From: Lysobacterales bacterium
GTDB lineage: Bacteria; Pseudomonadota; Gammaproteobacteria; Xanthomonadales; Xanthomonadaceae
Assembly (NCBI GenBank): GCA_017302135.1
Contig: JAFLDZ010000022.1
Location: 1 to 59,514, forward strand
Reading direction: 5' to 3'
Length of the DNA: 59,514 nucleotides
The notes beneath the pieces were generated by a model, which made no database searches, was not told the origin of the DNA, and worked only from the letters and a program-made list of their open reading frames with translations. This document shows positions 25,353 through 35,029 of this stretch, one piece after another; the stretch's first letter is position 1; each line of letters opens with the position of its first letter. A program made the translations under genes and the position numbers.

Positions 25353-28300
25353 ATGACGACGATCGAACCCGCGAAAAAGGGTGCCGACCTTGGCAAGCCG
25401 CACGATCGCGCCCTGCAGAACGCACGGCGCGCGGTCGATGGCGCGCTGGCGCGCGACCGTGGCCGGCTGCTCGGGCTGTGGTCGCGCTGGAGCGCGAAAA
25501 CTGCGGATGCCGGCGCGCAGGCGGCCTTCGCCGATGCGCTGGCGAAGTCGGTCGCGGCGCGTGAAGTCCGCGCCAAGTCGCTGCCGACCGCGTTCGAGAT
25601 CGATCCGGCGCTGCCCATCGGCGGCGAGGCCGAACGCATCATCGAACTCATCCGCAGCCATCAGGTGGTGGTGATCGCTGGCGAGACCGGCTCCGGCAAG
25701 ACCACCCAGTTGCCGAAGCTCTGTCTCGCCGCCGGTCGCGGCGCTGCCGGGATGATCGGCTGCACCCAGCCGCGCCGGATCGCCGCGCGCGCCGTCGCGC
25801 GACGCGTGGCCGAAGAGTTGAAGACGCAGGTGGGCGGTCTGGTCGGTTTCCAGGTGCGCTTCAACGACAACGTCGGCGACCAGACCGCAATCAAGTTCAT
25901 GACCGACGGCATTCTGCTGGCCGAGATCCAGTCCGATCGCTGGCTGTCGGCCTACGACACGATCATCGTCGACGAGGCGCACGAGCGCAGTCTCAATATC
26001 GATTTCCTGCTCGGCTATCTCAAACAGCTGTTGATCAAGCGTCGCGACCTGAAAGTGATCGTCACCTCGGCGACCATCGACACCGAGCGATTTTCGCAGC
26101 ATTTCGGCAACGCGCCGGTGGTGAGCGTGGAAGGCCGCGGCTATCCGGTCGACGTGCGCTATCGGCCGCTGAATGCGGGCAGCGGGGATGACGACAGCGA
26201 AGGCGACGCGGGCGAAGGCGGGCGTTCGGTGCTCGACGGCATCGTGTCCGCCTGCGACGAGATCGCGCGCATGGGCGGCATGGGCGACACGCTGATCTTC
26301 CTGCCTGGCGAGCGCGAGATCCGCGATGCGCATCAGGCATTGGAGAAGCGCAAATACCGGCATACCGAAGTGCTGCCGCTGTACGCGCGGCTGTCGGCGC
26401 GCGACCAGGATCGGGTGTTCAATCCAGGCCCGCAGCGACGCATCGTGCTGGCGACGAATGTGGCGGAAACCTCGCTGACCGTGCCGCGCATCCACTACGT
26501 GGTCGATCCCGGTTTCGCGCGGGTGAAGCGCTACAGCCCGCGACAGAAACTGGACCGGCTGCATATCGAAGCGATCTCGCAGGCGAGCGCGGACCAGCGC
26601 AAGGGCCGCTGCGGGCGGATCGCGCCCGGTACCTGTTTCCGCCTGTATGCGGAGGCCGATTTCCTGTCGCGCGACGCCTACACCGATCCGGAAATCCGCC
26701 GTGCCGCGCTGGCCGGCGTGATCCTGCGGATGCTGTCGCTGGGATTGGGACGGATCGAGGACTTTCCGTTCCTGGAACCGCCGGAACCGCGCGCGGTCGC
26801 CGATGGTTGGCAGCAGCTGAGCGAACTCGGCGCGATCGATGACGCGCGCAAGCTGACGCAGATCGGCCGCACGATGGCGCGGTTGCCGGTGGACGTGAAA
26901 CTGGCGCGGATGCTGATCGCCGCGCAGAAGCACGGCTGCCTGCGTGAGATGCTGACGATCGCCAGTTTCCTCGGCATCCAGGATCCGCGCGAGCGTCCAT
27001 CCGATCAGCGCGGCGCGGCCGATGCCGCGCATGCGGAGTTCGCGGATCCGAAGTCCGAATTCGTCGGCATCCTCAAATTGTGGGATGCCTATCGCGCCGC
27101 GCACGAGGACATGACCCAGTCGCAGCTGCGCAAGTGGGCGGACAAGCATTTCCTCGGTTTCCTACGCCTGCGCGAGTGGCGCGAATTGCATCGGCAGTTG
27201 AAGCTGCAGTGCGATGAGCTTGGCTGGGACGACGTCAACGCTGACGGTAACGGGCGCAGGGCGGGCTCAAGCCCGCCATCGCCGGTGTCGGATGTGTCAG
27301 AAACGATGCGCCAAGGCGCACCCTATGCAGCTTTGCACCGCGCCTTGATCGCTGGCTTGCCGACGCAGATCGGCAATCGCAGCGAACGCGGGCTTTACGA
27401 CGGTCCGCGCGGTCGCAAGTACACGATCTTCCCGGGTTCGCCGCTGTCGAAAAAGCCGCCGCCGTGGCTGCTGTCGGCGACCTTGCTCGACACCGAGAAA
27501 GTCTGGTCGATGACCAATGCTGCGATCGAGCCGGAATGGGCGATCGACGAATTGCCGCATCTGCTCGCGCGCCGCCATCACGATCCGCACTGGGCGCGTT
27601 CGCAGGGCAGGGTGGTGGGCAGCGAACAGATCAGTCTGTTCGGACTGGTGCTGGCGCCGAAGAAGCCGGTGCACTACGGCGCGCTGTTTCCGGAGGAATC
27701 GCGGCGGATTTTCGCGCGCGATGCGCTGGCGACCGGCGAGATCAACACCCGCGCGGGATTTCTGCAGCGCAATCTCGCGATGCTGGCGAAAGCGAAAGAA
27801 GAGGAAGCCAAACAGCGCCGCGCCGGACTGGTCGTCGATGAGGACTGGCAGGCGCAGTGGTATCTCGACCGGCTGCCGCCGCAGATCCACAACCAGCAGG
27901 CGCTGGATGCGTGGTACGGCAAGTTGCCGGCAGCGGAAAAAGCGAAGCTGGAGTGGTCGTTCGACGATCTGATGGTCGGCGGCGCCAGCGACGCCGAGCG
28001 CTTCCCGAAATATCTGCCGCTGGGCGATGTGCGTCTGGCGGTGAACTACCGTTTCGAGCCCGGCGCGCCAGACGACGGCATGACCGTGGCGGTGCCGCTG
28101 CATCTGCTCAATGCGCTGGATCCGACGCGGCTGTCGTGGCTGGCGCCGGGCTTCGTGCAGGACAAGGCGGCGGCGCTGATCAAATCGTTGCCGAAAATCC
28201 TGCGTCGCAACTTCGTGCCGGCGCCGGATTTCGCGCGTGCGTTCGCCGAGGCGTTTCCGCTGCCCGATGCCGACAGCATCGAAGGCGCGCTGGCGCGGTT

Positions 28301-29378
28301 CCTGAAGAAACTGACCGGCGTCGAAGTGAGTGCGGTCGACTTCAATCCTGCGTCCGTCGATGCGCATCTGCGCGCGAACCTGCGCCTGCTCGATGTCGAC
28401 AGTCGCAACGTGCTCGCCGAATCCCGCGACCTCGACGATCTGCGCGCGCGCTTCGGAAAGCGCGCCGCCGATGCGTTCTCGGCACGCGCGGCGGAAGGGC
28501 TGGCGCAGCGCGGATTGACCGATTTTCCGCCGACCTCGATTCCGCTCTCGGTGCCGGGCGCGGGCGGCGTTCCGGCGTATCCGGCGCTGCACGACGACGG
28601 CGACAGCGTCTCGCTGGCGGTGCATGCCGAGCGCGCCGAAGCGCAGCGGCATCACCCGCAGGGCGTGCGTCGTCTGCTGCGGATCGCATCGGCCGAAAAG
28701 CTCAAACAGGCGCGTAAACAGCTGCCGGTGCAGGCGAAGACCGCACTGCTGTACGCCGCGATCGAATCGCAGTCGCCGCGCCGCGATGGCTTGAAGGACA
28801 GCGATCGCCTGCGTGAGGATCTGGTCGAAGGCGCGTTCGTTGCGCTGGCTGCCGACGGTCTGGATGCGATCCGCGACGGTGCCGCGTTCGCGCTGCGCCG
28901 CGACGCGATCGCGAAGCAATTGTTCGCCGAAGCGATGACGCGCTTGCAGCAGGCCGAAACCATCCTTGGCCGCGTCGCCGAAGTGCGCGCCGCGCTCGAA
29001 TCCAGGCTCATGGGCTGGGCGAAAGCCAATCTCGACGATCTGCATGCGCAGCTCGCCGCGCTGGCGTCGCCGGGCTTTCTGCGCGACACGCCCGCCGACG
29101 CGCTGGGCGAATACCCGCGCTATCTGAAAGCGATGACCCTGCGCGCCGAACGCGCGCTGCGCGACCCGGTGCGCGACCAGGCGCGGATGCTGGAACTCAA
29201 ACCGTTCGCCGATGCGCTGGCGGATGCGCGCGCACGCGGAATCGATGCCGCGTCGGGCTGGCAGGCCCTGCGCTGGGAGCTGGAGGAGTTCCGGGTCTCG
29301 CTGTTCGCACAGGAATTGGGGGCCAAGAGCGGCATTTCGGCGAAGAAGTTGGCGACCCGGCTCGCGCAACTGCGATAG
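25353..29378 (+). CDS. hrpA: ATP-dependent RNA helicase HrpA
   Basis: 1341 residues, near the usual 1300. It is a DEAH-box helicase that rescues collided ribosomes in E. coli. Motifs in order: GETGSGKTTQ, TQPRRIAARAVA, TDGILLAE, DEAHERSLNIDFLLG, VTSATIDTERF, ATNVAETSLTVPRI and QRKGRCGRIAPG, followed by the HA2/OB and long C-terminal DUF3418-like region. At about residues 631-650 the linker DGNGRRAGSSPPSPVSD is encoded by a GC palindrome (27256-27277) that looks like an inserted repetitive element kept in frame. ATG 25353 was chosen for the N-terminus; the frame is open further upstream opposite dps. Confidence 0.96.
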   Translation: MTTIEPAKKGADLGKPHDRALQNARRAVDGALARDRGRLLGLWSRWSAKTADAGAQAAFADALAKSVAAREVRAKSLPTAFEIDPALPIGGEAERIIELIRSHQVVVIAGETGSGKTTQLPKLCLAAGRGAAGMIGCTQPRRIAARAVARRVAEELKTQVGGLVGFQVRFNDNVGDQTAIKFMTDGILLAEIQSDRWLSAYDTIIVDEAHERSLNIDFLLGYLKQLLIKRRDLKVIVTSATIDTERFSQHFGNAPVVSVEGRGYPVDVRYRPLNAGSGDDDSEGDAGEGGRSVLDGIVSACDEIARMGGMGDTLIFLPGEREIRDAHQALEKRKYRHTEVLPLYARLSARDQDRVFNPGPQRRIVLATNVAETSLTVPRIHYVVDPGFARVKRYSPRQKLDRLHIEAISQASADQRKGRCGRIAPGTCFRLYAEADFLSRDAYTDPEIRRAALAGVILRMLSLGLGRIEDFPFLEPPEPRAVADGWQQLSELGAIDDARKLTQIGRTMARLPVDVKLARMLIAAQKHGCLREMLTIASFLGIQDPRERPSDQRGAADAAHAEFADPKSEFVGILKLWDAYRAAHEDMTQSQLRKWADKHFLGFLRLREWRELHRQLKLQCDELGWDDVNADGNGRRAGSSPPSPVSDVSETMRQGAPYAALHRALIAGLPTQIGNRSERGLYDGPRGRKYTIFPGSPLSKKPPPWLLSATLLDTEKVWSMTNAAIEPEWAIDELPHLLARRHHDPHWARSQGRVVGSEQISLFGLVLAPKKPVHYGALFPEESRRIFARDALATGEINTRAGFLQRNLAMLAKAKEEEAKQRRAGLVVDEDWQAQWYLDRLPPQIHNQQALDAWYGKLPAAEKAKLEWSFDDLMVGGASDAERFPKYLPLGDVRLAVNYRFEPGAPDDGMTVAVPLHLLNALDPTRLSWLAPGFVQDKAAALIKSLPKILRRNFVPAPDFARAFAEAFPLPDADSIEGALARFLKKLTGVEVSAVDFNPASVDAHLRANLRLLDVDSRNVLAESRDLDDLRARFGKRAADAFSARAAEGLAQRGLTDFPPTSIPLSVPGAGGVPAYPALHDDGDSVSLAVHAERAEAQRHHPQGVRRLLRIASAEKLKQARKQLPVQAKTALLYAAIESQSPRRDGLKDSDRLREDLVEGAFVALAADGLDAIRDGAAFALRRDAIAKQLFAEAMTRLQQAETILGRVAEVRAALESRLMGWAKANLDDLHAQLAALASPGFLRDTPADALGEYPRYLKAMTLRAERALRDPVRDQARMLELKPFADALADARARGIDAASGWQALRWELEEFRVSLFAQELGAKSGISAKKLATRLAQLR
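27256..27277 (+). repeat. REP-like palindrome inside hrpA
   Basis: GCAG is followed by the stem GGCGGGCT / AGCCCGCC with a 2-nt CA loop. The layout (tetranucleotide head, 8-bp stem, 2-nt loop) copies that of the GTAG palindromes at 38128, 47503 and 50272, but the stem sequence and head differ. It encodes RAGSSPPSP in a linker of HrpA without breaking the frame. Confidence 0.55.
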
Positions 29379-29513
29379 CGTGCGCGTTCCCGCAACTGCG
29401 AAGCCCCGAAACGCTTGATTTCCCGATAGTGTTTTCTGATCCTGTCGACGTCTTGGATGCATGCATGCTGGAGCCTTCTCCAGCGGCCTCGTAAGGACAT
29501 GAAGGAGCGCGTC

Positions 29514-30140
29514 ATGACACGGGCCACCGAAGTCGTTCGCGAATCTCCGCCGGAAACAGGCGGCGGACACGCACCGATCACCGATCTGCTGCAGGCCTGG
29601 CGTCGGGGCGAACCCGGCGCGGCGCAGATGCTGCTGCCGCAGGTCTATCTGCGACTGCATCGTCTCGCCGAACGCGCCCTGCGCGGCGAGCGCCAGGACC
29701 ACACGCTGCGCGCGACCGCATTGATCCACGAAGCGTTCATCCGCCTGGCGGATCACGCATCGCCCGACTGGCAGGATCGCGGGCATTTCTTCGCGCTCGT
29801 CGCGCGCATGATGCGGCGCATTCTGGTCGATCACGCGCGTGCGCAGCGCGCCGTGCGACGCGGCGATGGACAACTGCGCTTCGTCGATATCGACGACGTG
29901 GCCGATCTGTTGCCCGCTGCGGACGGCGACCCACTCGATCTGATCGCGCTCGACGATGCGCTCGACGCGCTCGCGCGCTACGACATGCGCAAGGCGCGGG
30001 TGGTGGAGTTTCGCTGTTTTCTTGGCCTTTCGGTGGAAGAAACCGCCGAACTGCTGGGCGTGTCGGAACCGACCGTGATCCTCGATCTGCGCCTGGCGCG
30101 CGCCTGGCTTTCGACGCAGTTGGGCACGGTCGATGTCTGA
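29514..30140 (+). CDS. ECF sigma factor (TIGR02999/ECF43-like), partner of the downstream kinase
   Basis: 208 residues from ATG 29514 with AAGGAG 6 nt upstream; in-frame starts at 29499 or 29457 are weaker. Sigma region 2 (LHRLAERALRGERQDHTLRATALIHEAFIRL) and region 4 (ARVVEFRCFLGLSVEETAELLGVSEPTVILDLRLARAWL) are both visible, each longer than shown in motif databases I can recall. The TALIHEAFIRL signature marks the TIGR02999 group, whose members are typically encoded beside Ser/Thr kinases and lack an anti-sigma factor. The stop overlaps the kinase start by 8 nt. In Xanthomonas citri a similar pair (EcfK/PknS) controls type VI secretion; no T6SS gene is in this window. Confidence 0.88.
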   Translation: MTRATEVVRESPPETGGGHAPITDLLQAWRRGEPGAAQMLLPQVYLRLHRLAERALRGERQDHTLRATALIHEAFIRLADHASPDWQDRGHFFALVARMMRRILVDHARAQRAVRRGDGQLRFVDIDDVADLLPAADGDPLDLIALDDALDALARYDMRKARVVEFRCFLGLSVEETAELLGVSEPTVILDLRLARAWLSTQLGTVDV

Positions 30141-32748
30141 CCCGTCGAAGACCGGCCCGTCGGAAACCACTTCGCCTAAAACCGGCCCGCCAACGACGCC
30201 TTCACTGGCCACGACTCCGTCGACCTTGGACACCGGGGTGATCGCCCGCTTTCGCCGGATCGAGGCCTTGTTCGCAGCGGCGCTCGATCGACCTGCGGGA
30301 ATGCATGAGGATTGGCTGCAGGCCGAAGAGTCGGACGCATCGATCCGCGACGAGGTGTTGCGGCTGCTCGCTGCCGATGCCCGTGCGGACGAGGAAACGA
30401 TCGAGCGGGCTTTGGCGATGGCGGCGAATGGCGTTCTGGATGCGCAACCTCCCGTCATGCCCTCCGGTCCCGAGAGCCGCAGTCCCGATGCCCATGAGAT
30501 CGATGGCTGGCAGCTCGAACGGCGGATCGGCGAAGGCGGTATGGGCACCGTGTATCTGGCGCGGTCGACGTCCGGTGACGGGCCGCCGGTGGCGATCAAA
30601 CTGTTGCGGGAGGGCGTGGATCCGGCGCTGCTCGCGCGCCGTTTCGAAGCGGAACGGAAGATCCTGGCGACGCTGTCCCATCCGGGCATCGCCCGGTTGC
30701 TCGATGCCGGCCGCACCCGCGCGGGCAGTCCGTATCTGGTGCTCGAATACGTCGAAGGCATGCCGATCGACGATTACTGCGACCAGTTGCGCCTCGGCGT
30801 GCGCGAACGGGTCGAGCTGATGGCGCGGGTCTGCGAGGCGGTGCAGAACGCGCATCGCAATCTGGTGATCCATCGCGATCTCAAACCCAGCAACGTGCTG
30901 GTCACGTCGGGTGGCGAACCGAAGCTGCTCGATTTCGGCATTGCCAAACTCATCGAAACCGATGACGAGCCGCTGGCTGCGGCGAATACCGGTACGGTCA
31001 CCCGACTGGGTTGGATGACGCCCGCGTATGCCAGCCCGGAACAGGTGCTGAGTGCGCCAGCCCGTCCCGCGAGCGATGTCTACAGCCTCGGCGTACTGCT
31101 GTATCGGCTGTTGACCGGCTTGTCTCCGTACGGCGACGCGGAATCGAATCCGTCGAAGCTCGCGCAGGCGATCGTCGAGCGCGATCCCGAGCGCGCCAGC
31201 GCGAGGATTCTGTCGGCGCAGATCACCAGCCCGTCGCTGGCGCGGGCGGAACAGCGGCGGACCACGCCCGGCCTGCTCGCGCGGACCCTCAGCGGCGATC
31301 TCGACATCATCCTCGGCAAGGCATTGGCCAAGGAGCCCGATCGCCGCTACGGCGCGGCCGGCGAGTTGGCTGCCGACCTGTCGCGATGGCTGCGCGGGCT
31401 GCCGATTTCGGCGCGACCGGCGACCTTCCGCTATCGCGCCGGCAAGTTCCTGCGTCGCCATCGTTTGGCGACAGTGCTGGTTGGATTGATGACGCTGCTC
31501 GCGGCGACCTTCGTGATCGTGGTGGTGGTGCTGCTGGCGCGCACCCGCGTCGAGCGCGATCGCGCCACGCAGATGTCGGCGCTGCTGACCGATCTGTTCG
31601 AAGTCGCCGAACCCGGTCCCGAGCAGGGCAGCAGCATCACCGCACAGACGCTGCTGGATCGCGGCGCCGAGCGCGCGGCGGTGCGTCTGCAGGATCAACC
31701 GGATTCGCGCGCGCGTTTCCTCGCGACGCTGGGACGTCTCTATCAACAGTTGGGGCTCTACGATCGCGCGGCGGCGAGTCTGCAGGAAGCCATCGTTCTG
31801 CAACGAAAGCTGGTCGGAGAGCGATCGATCGAGGTTGCGGATCTTACCGATCATCTCGCGCGGGTGAAGGCCGGGGCGGGGGATTTTCGCGAGGCCGAAC
31901 CGCTGTTCCGTCGCGCGCTGGAACTGCGGCGGTCGCTGCTGCCCGCCGGAGACGAACGCATTTCCAACAGCATCAACAATCTGGCCTTGGTCCGCCACGA
32001 TCTGGGGCACTACGCCGAGGCGGAACCGCTGTATCGCGAGATCGCGGGCGACGCGGCCCATCCCTCAGGCGATCCCGACGGCACCACGCTGGGCAATCTG
32101 GCGCTGCTGTATTTCGATCTCGGGCGTCTGGAAGAAAGCGAAGCGGCGTATCGCCGCGTGGTCGAGCTGCGCAGCCGCGCTTACGGCCCGGACGATCTGG
32201 AAACCGCCTACGCCTACGATGAACTCGGCATGGTCCTGGCAGCGCGCGGCAAACACGCCGAGGGCAAATCGCAGATCGAACGCGGCCTGCGGATCAGGCG
32301 CCAACGCGTCGGCAACGAACATCGCGACGTTGCGCGCAGCCTGGCCCATCTCGGTGCGACCGAGCGACTGGTGGGCGATCTGGACGCTGGCGAACGTCAC
32401 CTGCGGCAGGCGCTCGAACTGCAGTCGCGGCTGTTGGGCAAAGATCACGCCGAAGTGGCCGACAGCCAGCTTGAGCTCGGTCTGGTGCTGCTCGATCGTG
32501 GCCGACTGGACGAGGCCGGCGAACTGCTGCAGCGTTCGCGAGACCTGCACGCGAACGCGGTGGGCGAGGACCATCCGCTGCAGGGGCGGCCCTTGTCCGG
32601 TCTCGCGCGCTGGTCGGCGATGCGCGGCGACTGCGCCAACGCCGTGGCGCTGGCGGATCAGGCCACACAACGATTGCCCAAGCTCGATCCTCGGCGTGCC
32701 GAGTTGCGGCGCGTGATCGAACACTGCAATCGCCCGGGCGCCGGGTAA
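30133..32748 (+). CDS. Transmembrane Ser/Thr protein kinase with periplasmic TPR domain
   Basis: 871 residues. The cytoplasmic N-terminal part has a complete Hanks-type kinase: Gly loop GEGGMGTVYLA (133-143), Lys156, HRDLKPSN (247-254), DFGIAK (from 267) and YASPEQ. A single membrane helix follows at about 443-469 (LATVLVGLMTLLAATFVIVV), then a large C-terminal region with tetratricopeptide repeats (for example LGRLYQQLGLYDRAAASLQEA and further A..Y...L patterns). The start overlaps the ECF sigma gene by 8 nt. The expected model is signal sensing by the TPR region and phosphorylation of the sigma factor; the signal is unknown. Confidence 0.93.
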   Translation: MSDPSKTGPSETTSPKTGPPTTPSLATTPSTLDTGVIARFRRIEALFAAALDRPAGMHEDWLQAEESDASIRDEVLRLLAADARADEETIERALAMAANGVLDAQPPVMPSGPESRSPDAHEIDGWQLERRIGEGGMGTVYLARSTSGDGPPVAIKLLREGVDPALLARRFEAERKILATLSHPGIARLLDAGRTRAGSPYLVLEYVEGMPIDDYCDQLRLGVRERVELMARVCEAVQNAHRNLVIHRDLKPSNVLVTSGGEPKLLDFGIAKLIETDDEPLAAANTGTVTRLGWMTPAYASPEQVLSAPARPASDVYSLGVLLYRLLTGLSPYGDAESNPSKLAQAIVERDPERASARILSAQITSPSLARAEQRRTTPGLLARTLSGDLDIILGKALAKEPDRRYGAAGELAADLSRWLRGLPISARPATFRYRAGKFLRRHRLATVLVGLMTLLAATFVIVVVVLLARTRVERDRATQMSALLTDLFEVAEPGPEQGSSITAQTLLDRGAERAAVRLQDQPDSRARFLATLGRLYQQLGLYDRAAASLQEAIVLQRKLVGERSIEVADLTDHLARVKAGAGDFREAEPLFRRALELRRSLLPAGDERISNSINNLALVRHDLGHYAEAEPLYREIAGDAAHPSGDPDGTTLGNLALLYFDLGRLEESEAAYRRVVELRSRAYGPDDLETAYAYDELGMVLAARGKHAEGKSQIERGLRIRRQRVGNEHRDVARSLAHLGATERLVGDLDAGERHLRQALELQSRLLGKDHAEVADSQLELGLVLLDRGRLDEAGELLQRSRDLHANAVGEDHPLQGRPLSGLARWSAMRGDCANAVALADQATQRLPKLDPRRAELRRVIEHCNRPGAG

Positions 32749-32773
32749 TCGCGCGACAGTTCTTCGAAAGATT

Positions 32774-32805
32774 GCTCCGGCGATCGATCTTCCGATCGCC
32801 GGAGC
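32774..32805. terminator. Hairpin between convergent kinase and secreted-protein genes
   Basis: A 13-bp perfect stem (GCTCCGGCGATCG / CGATCGCCGGAGC) with a 6-nt loop lies between two stop codons only 66 bp apart. It has no U tract on either side but is the only structure available for both genes. Confidence 0.6.
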
Positions 32806-32814
32806 GTTGCGTGC

Positions 32815-34590
32815 TCAGCGACGCTTGAGCAACTGTGGTGCGGAGCTGCCCGCGAAGCCCGGGATGTCCCATTCTTCCAACGGGTCGCCGATCGCGGTGA
32901 TGCCGATGACGCTGCCAGTGCTCACGTCGACGCGACCGCTGACGTTCTGGTCGAAACCGACGCTGACCTGCGGATTCAAACCGTCCTGATACGTGAAGGA
33001 TGTGTTGCCGAATCTCAGGCCTGCGTACGGCTGCCCCGAATAGTTGGTGACATCCACGCCGGCCCCGTCGAAGAAACGGAACCAGTATCTGCCGACATTG
33101 CCGACGCTGTTGTTCGCGAAGTTGGTGTACGACGGCCACCACCACGGCGATACCCGTGCGAGCGGCGCCACTTTGCGATTGACCGGGAGGCCCTGCTCGA
33201 CGACCGCGATCGATTTGCCGGGTTCGAGGCCGTTGGCGCCGACCAGTTCTTCGCCGTAGGTCTTCTCGAAGTGGTTGTTGCCGTTCCTGGTGATCTCGCG
33301 CATGGTCCAGCCGATCAGGCCCGCCTTGCATGCGCGGATGTCGGCCCAGCCGTCGAAGAATGGCGACGCCGGGAAGCCGGATGTGCCGGGAGTCAGACGC
33401 AGCGTCTGACCGGGCAGCAGCGAGGCCACGGTGTTGGTGCCGGCGATGCCACCGTTGCGATTCCGGTAGGTGACGGTGATCGGTCCGATGTTGACGGTGG
33501 AGGCATTCAATACGCCGATCAGCGTGTCGGTGCGCGGCAATGGCGCCACCGTTTGCTGGGTCACTTCCGCGCTGGTCAGATTGGACGATGGCGTGTTGGC
33601 CATCATCGCGCTGCCGACCCGGAATTTCTTGCCCAGGCTCATCGATGGACTCGTCGGCGAGCCGTAGGCGAAGAAGTCGGCCAGATACAGTTCGCCGACC
33701 AGCGACGTCTGACTGGACGACACGAAGGCCCAGGCGTTGTCGTCGAGCGCGCCGGCACCGCCCAGATAGAACGTTTCCGCCACCTTCCACAGGCTCATGT
33801 CGATGAACTGGCCGTAGCCCGGCAACGTGGCGGTGAGCGTGGGGAACGCGATGCCGCTGCTGCTGCCCTTGAATGCGGTGATGGTCGTCGGCGTCGGCGC
33901 GGTGTTCATCACGCAGTAGAACGGCAGATTGCCGTTGAGGAAATCGAAGTTGGTGCTGTTCGACAGCGGCATCGGTCCGGCGTACAGACTCTTGCCGGCC
34001 GTTTGCGCCGCCTGCAACTGCTGCATGGTGCCTTCGCCCGGACTCAGGATGTCCGGGTCGGTGATCGGTGTCCCGCCGATCAGCACCGAATCCACGTAGT
34101 GCAGCGACGCGCCGACGATGGGTTGATCGGACACGATCCTGGCCGAGCCGACACCGTTCGCGAGCGCCTGCAGTTCGGGGACGCTGCGGGTCCACGTGCC
34201 GTTGGGCAGCACTGGCGCCGACAGCGTGGTCACGAGATTGCCGTTGCGATCGCGCAGTTCCACCCGGACATTCGCCGTAACGGCGGGACTGGGGTTGTTG
34301 ATCACCAGCGCGCTCTCGAAACCGCCCAGTTGCGCCGAGATGTCCTTCTCGGTCGGGTTGTAGAACAGGCAGGGCGCGAATTTCTCCTTGGTCGCGTAGC
34401 CCTGCAGATTGGTCGATGAATGCATCCACATCGAGTCCAGACGCGTGGCGCTGTTGCTGTAGTCCACGTTCGGCCGTGCGGTGGTACCGGTCGGGACCGG
34501 CAGTACAGGCACGGGACATGCAGGGATGACTTGAGCGCAAACGCCGCCGGTGGCCAATGCCATCGCGACAGCGGTGATGAAGGTACGCAT
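32815..34590 (-). CDS. Secreted protein of unknown function with duplicated beta-sandwich-like region
   Basis: 591 residues from ATG 34590, preceded by AAGGAG. A clear signal peptide (MRTFITAVAMALATGGVCAQ) makes it exported. I do not recognise a family. Two segments look alike: one near residues 80-160 (LVINNPSP...VRVELRDRNGN...LPNGTW) and one near 375-450 (IGVLNAST...ITVTYRNRNGG...LLPGQT), suggesting a duplicated immunoglobulin-like fold. The protein is rich in Asn, Gly, Ser and Thr with few cysteines. It converges on the sigma/kinase operon and is divergent from a small secreted protein. A cell-surface or extracellular role is likely; nothing more can be supported. Confidence 0.7.
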   Translation of the reverse strand: MRTFITAVAMALATGGVCAQVIPACPVPVLPVPTGTTARPNVDYSNSATRLDSMWMHSSTNLQGYATKEKFAPCLFYNPTEKDISAQLGGFESALVINNPSPAVTANVRVELRDRNGNLVTTLSAPVLPNGTWTRSVPELQALANGVGSARIVSDQPIVGASLHYVDSVLIGGTPITDPDILSPGEGTMQQLQAAQTAGKSLYAGPMPLSNSTNFDFLNGNLPFYCVMNTAPTPTTITAFKGSSSGIAFPTLTATLPGYGQFIDMSLWKVAETFYLGGAGALDDNAWAFVSSSQTSLVGELYLADFFAYGSPTSPSMSLGKKFRVGSAMMANTPSSNLTSAEVTQQTVAPLPRTDTLIGVLNASTVNIGPITVTYRNRNGGIAGTNTVASLLPGQTLRLTPGTSGFPASPFFDGWADIRACKAGLIGWTMREITRNGNNHFEKTYGEELVGANGLEPGKSIAVVEQGLPVNRKVAPLARVSPWWWPSYTNFANNSVGNVGRYWFRFFDGAGVDVTNYSGQPYAGLRFGNTSFTYQDGLNPQVSVGFDQNVSGRVDVSTGSVIGITAIGDPLEEWDIPGFAGSSAPQLLKRR

Positions 34591-35029
34591 GGGGAACTCC
34601 TTATCCTTGTCGAGGGAATTTGCGATGCGACGCCCCGGTGCCGTCGCGGTCCGACGGCATCGCGGGGAATCTCGTCGCGTTGTCGGAAAGCGCGCCTCCT
34701 GCGCGCTCGCCGCACCGTCTGCCCGGGGTGGGGCCGGGCAGGCGGCGTCGTTCGGCCGTACGTCCATGAACGGCCTGACAGCACCGTTGTCCACGGGTCG
34801 TCATCCCTGTAAGCGCAGGAAAGGGGGCGGAGAGATAAGCCGCAGCGGAAAAAATTCAGGGGCAGGATACGGTCACGGCCCTGCCGCGTACGGTCGGCCA
34901 CGTGACCGGGGTTCCATTGTTGACGGCTGCGGTTTGCTAGCCTCGGGCCATGGAACTTCCGGCAGGACGCCGCCGACTGCCGGGCATGCGCATCGCTGGC
35001 GGCATCCTGTTCACCGGAAAGGAGCATCC
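34591..35029. other. 439-bp intergenic region between two divergent secreted-protein genes
   Basis: No gene with codon structure, homology or ribosome binding site is seen here. The only clear elements are the ribosome binding sites at both edges (AAGGAG for the minus-strand gene and AAAGGAG for the plus-strand gene). An A-rich patch (GGAAAAAATTCAGG) near 34847-34860 is the only AT-rich spot. Promoters for both genes must lie here, but none matches the sigma-70 consensus well, which would fit use of an ECF sigma factor. Confidence 0.5.
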
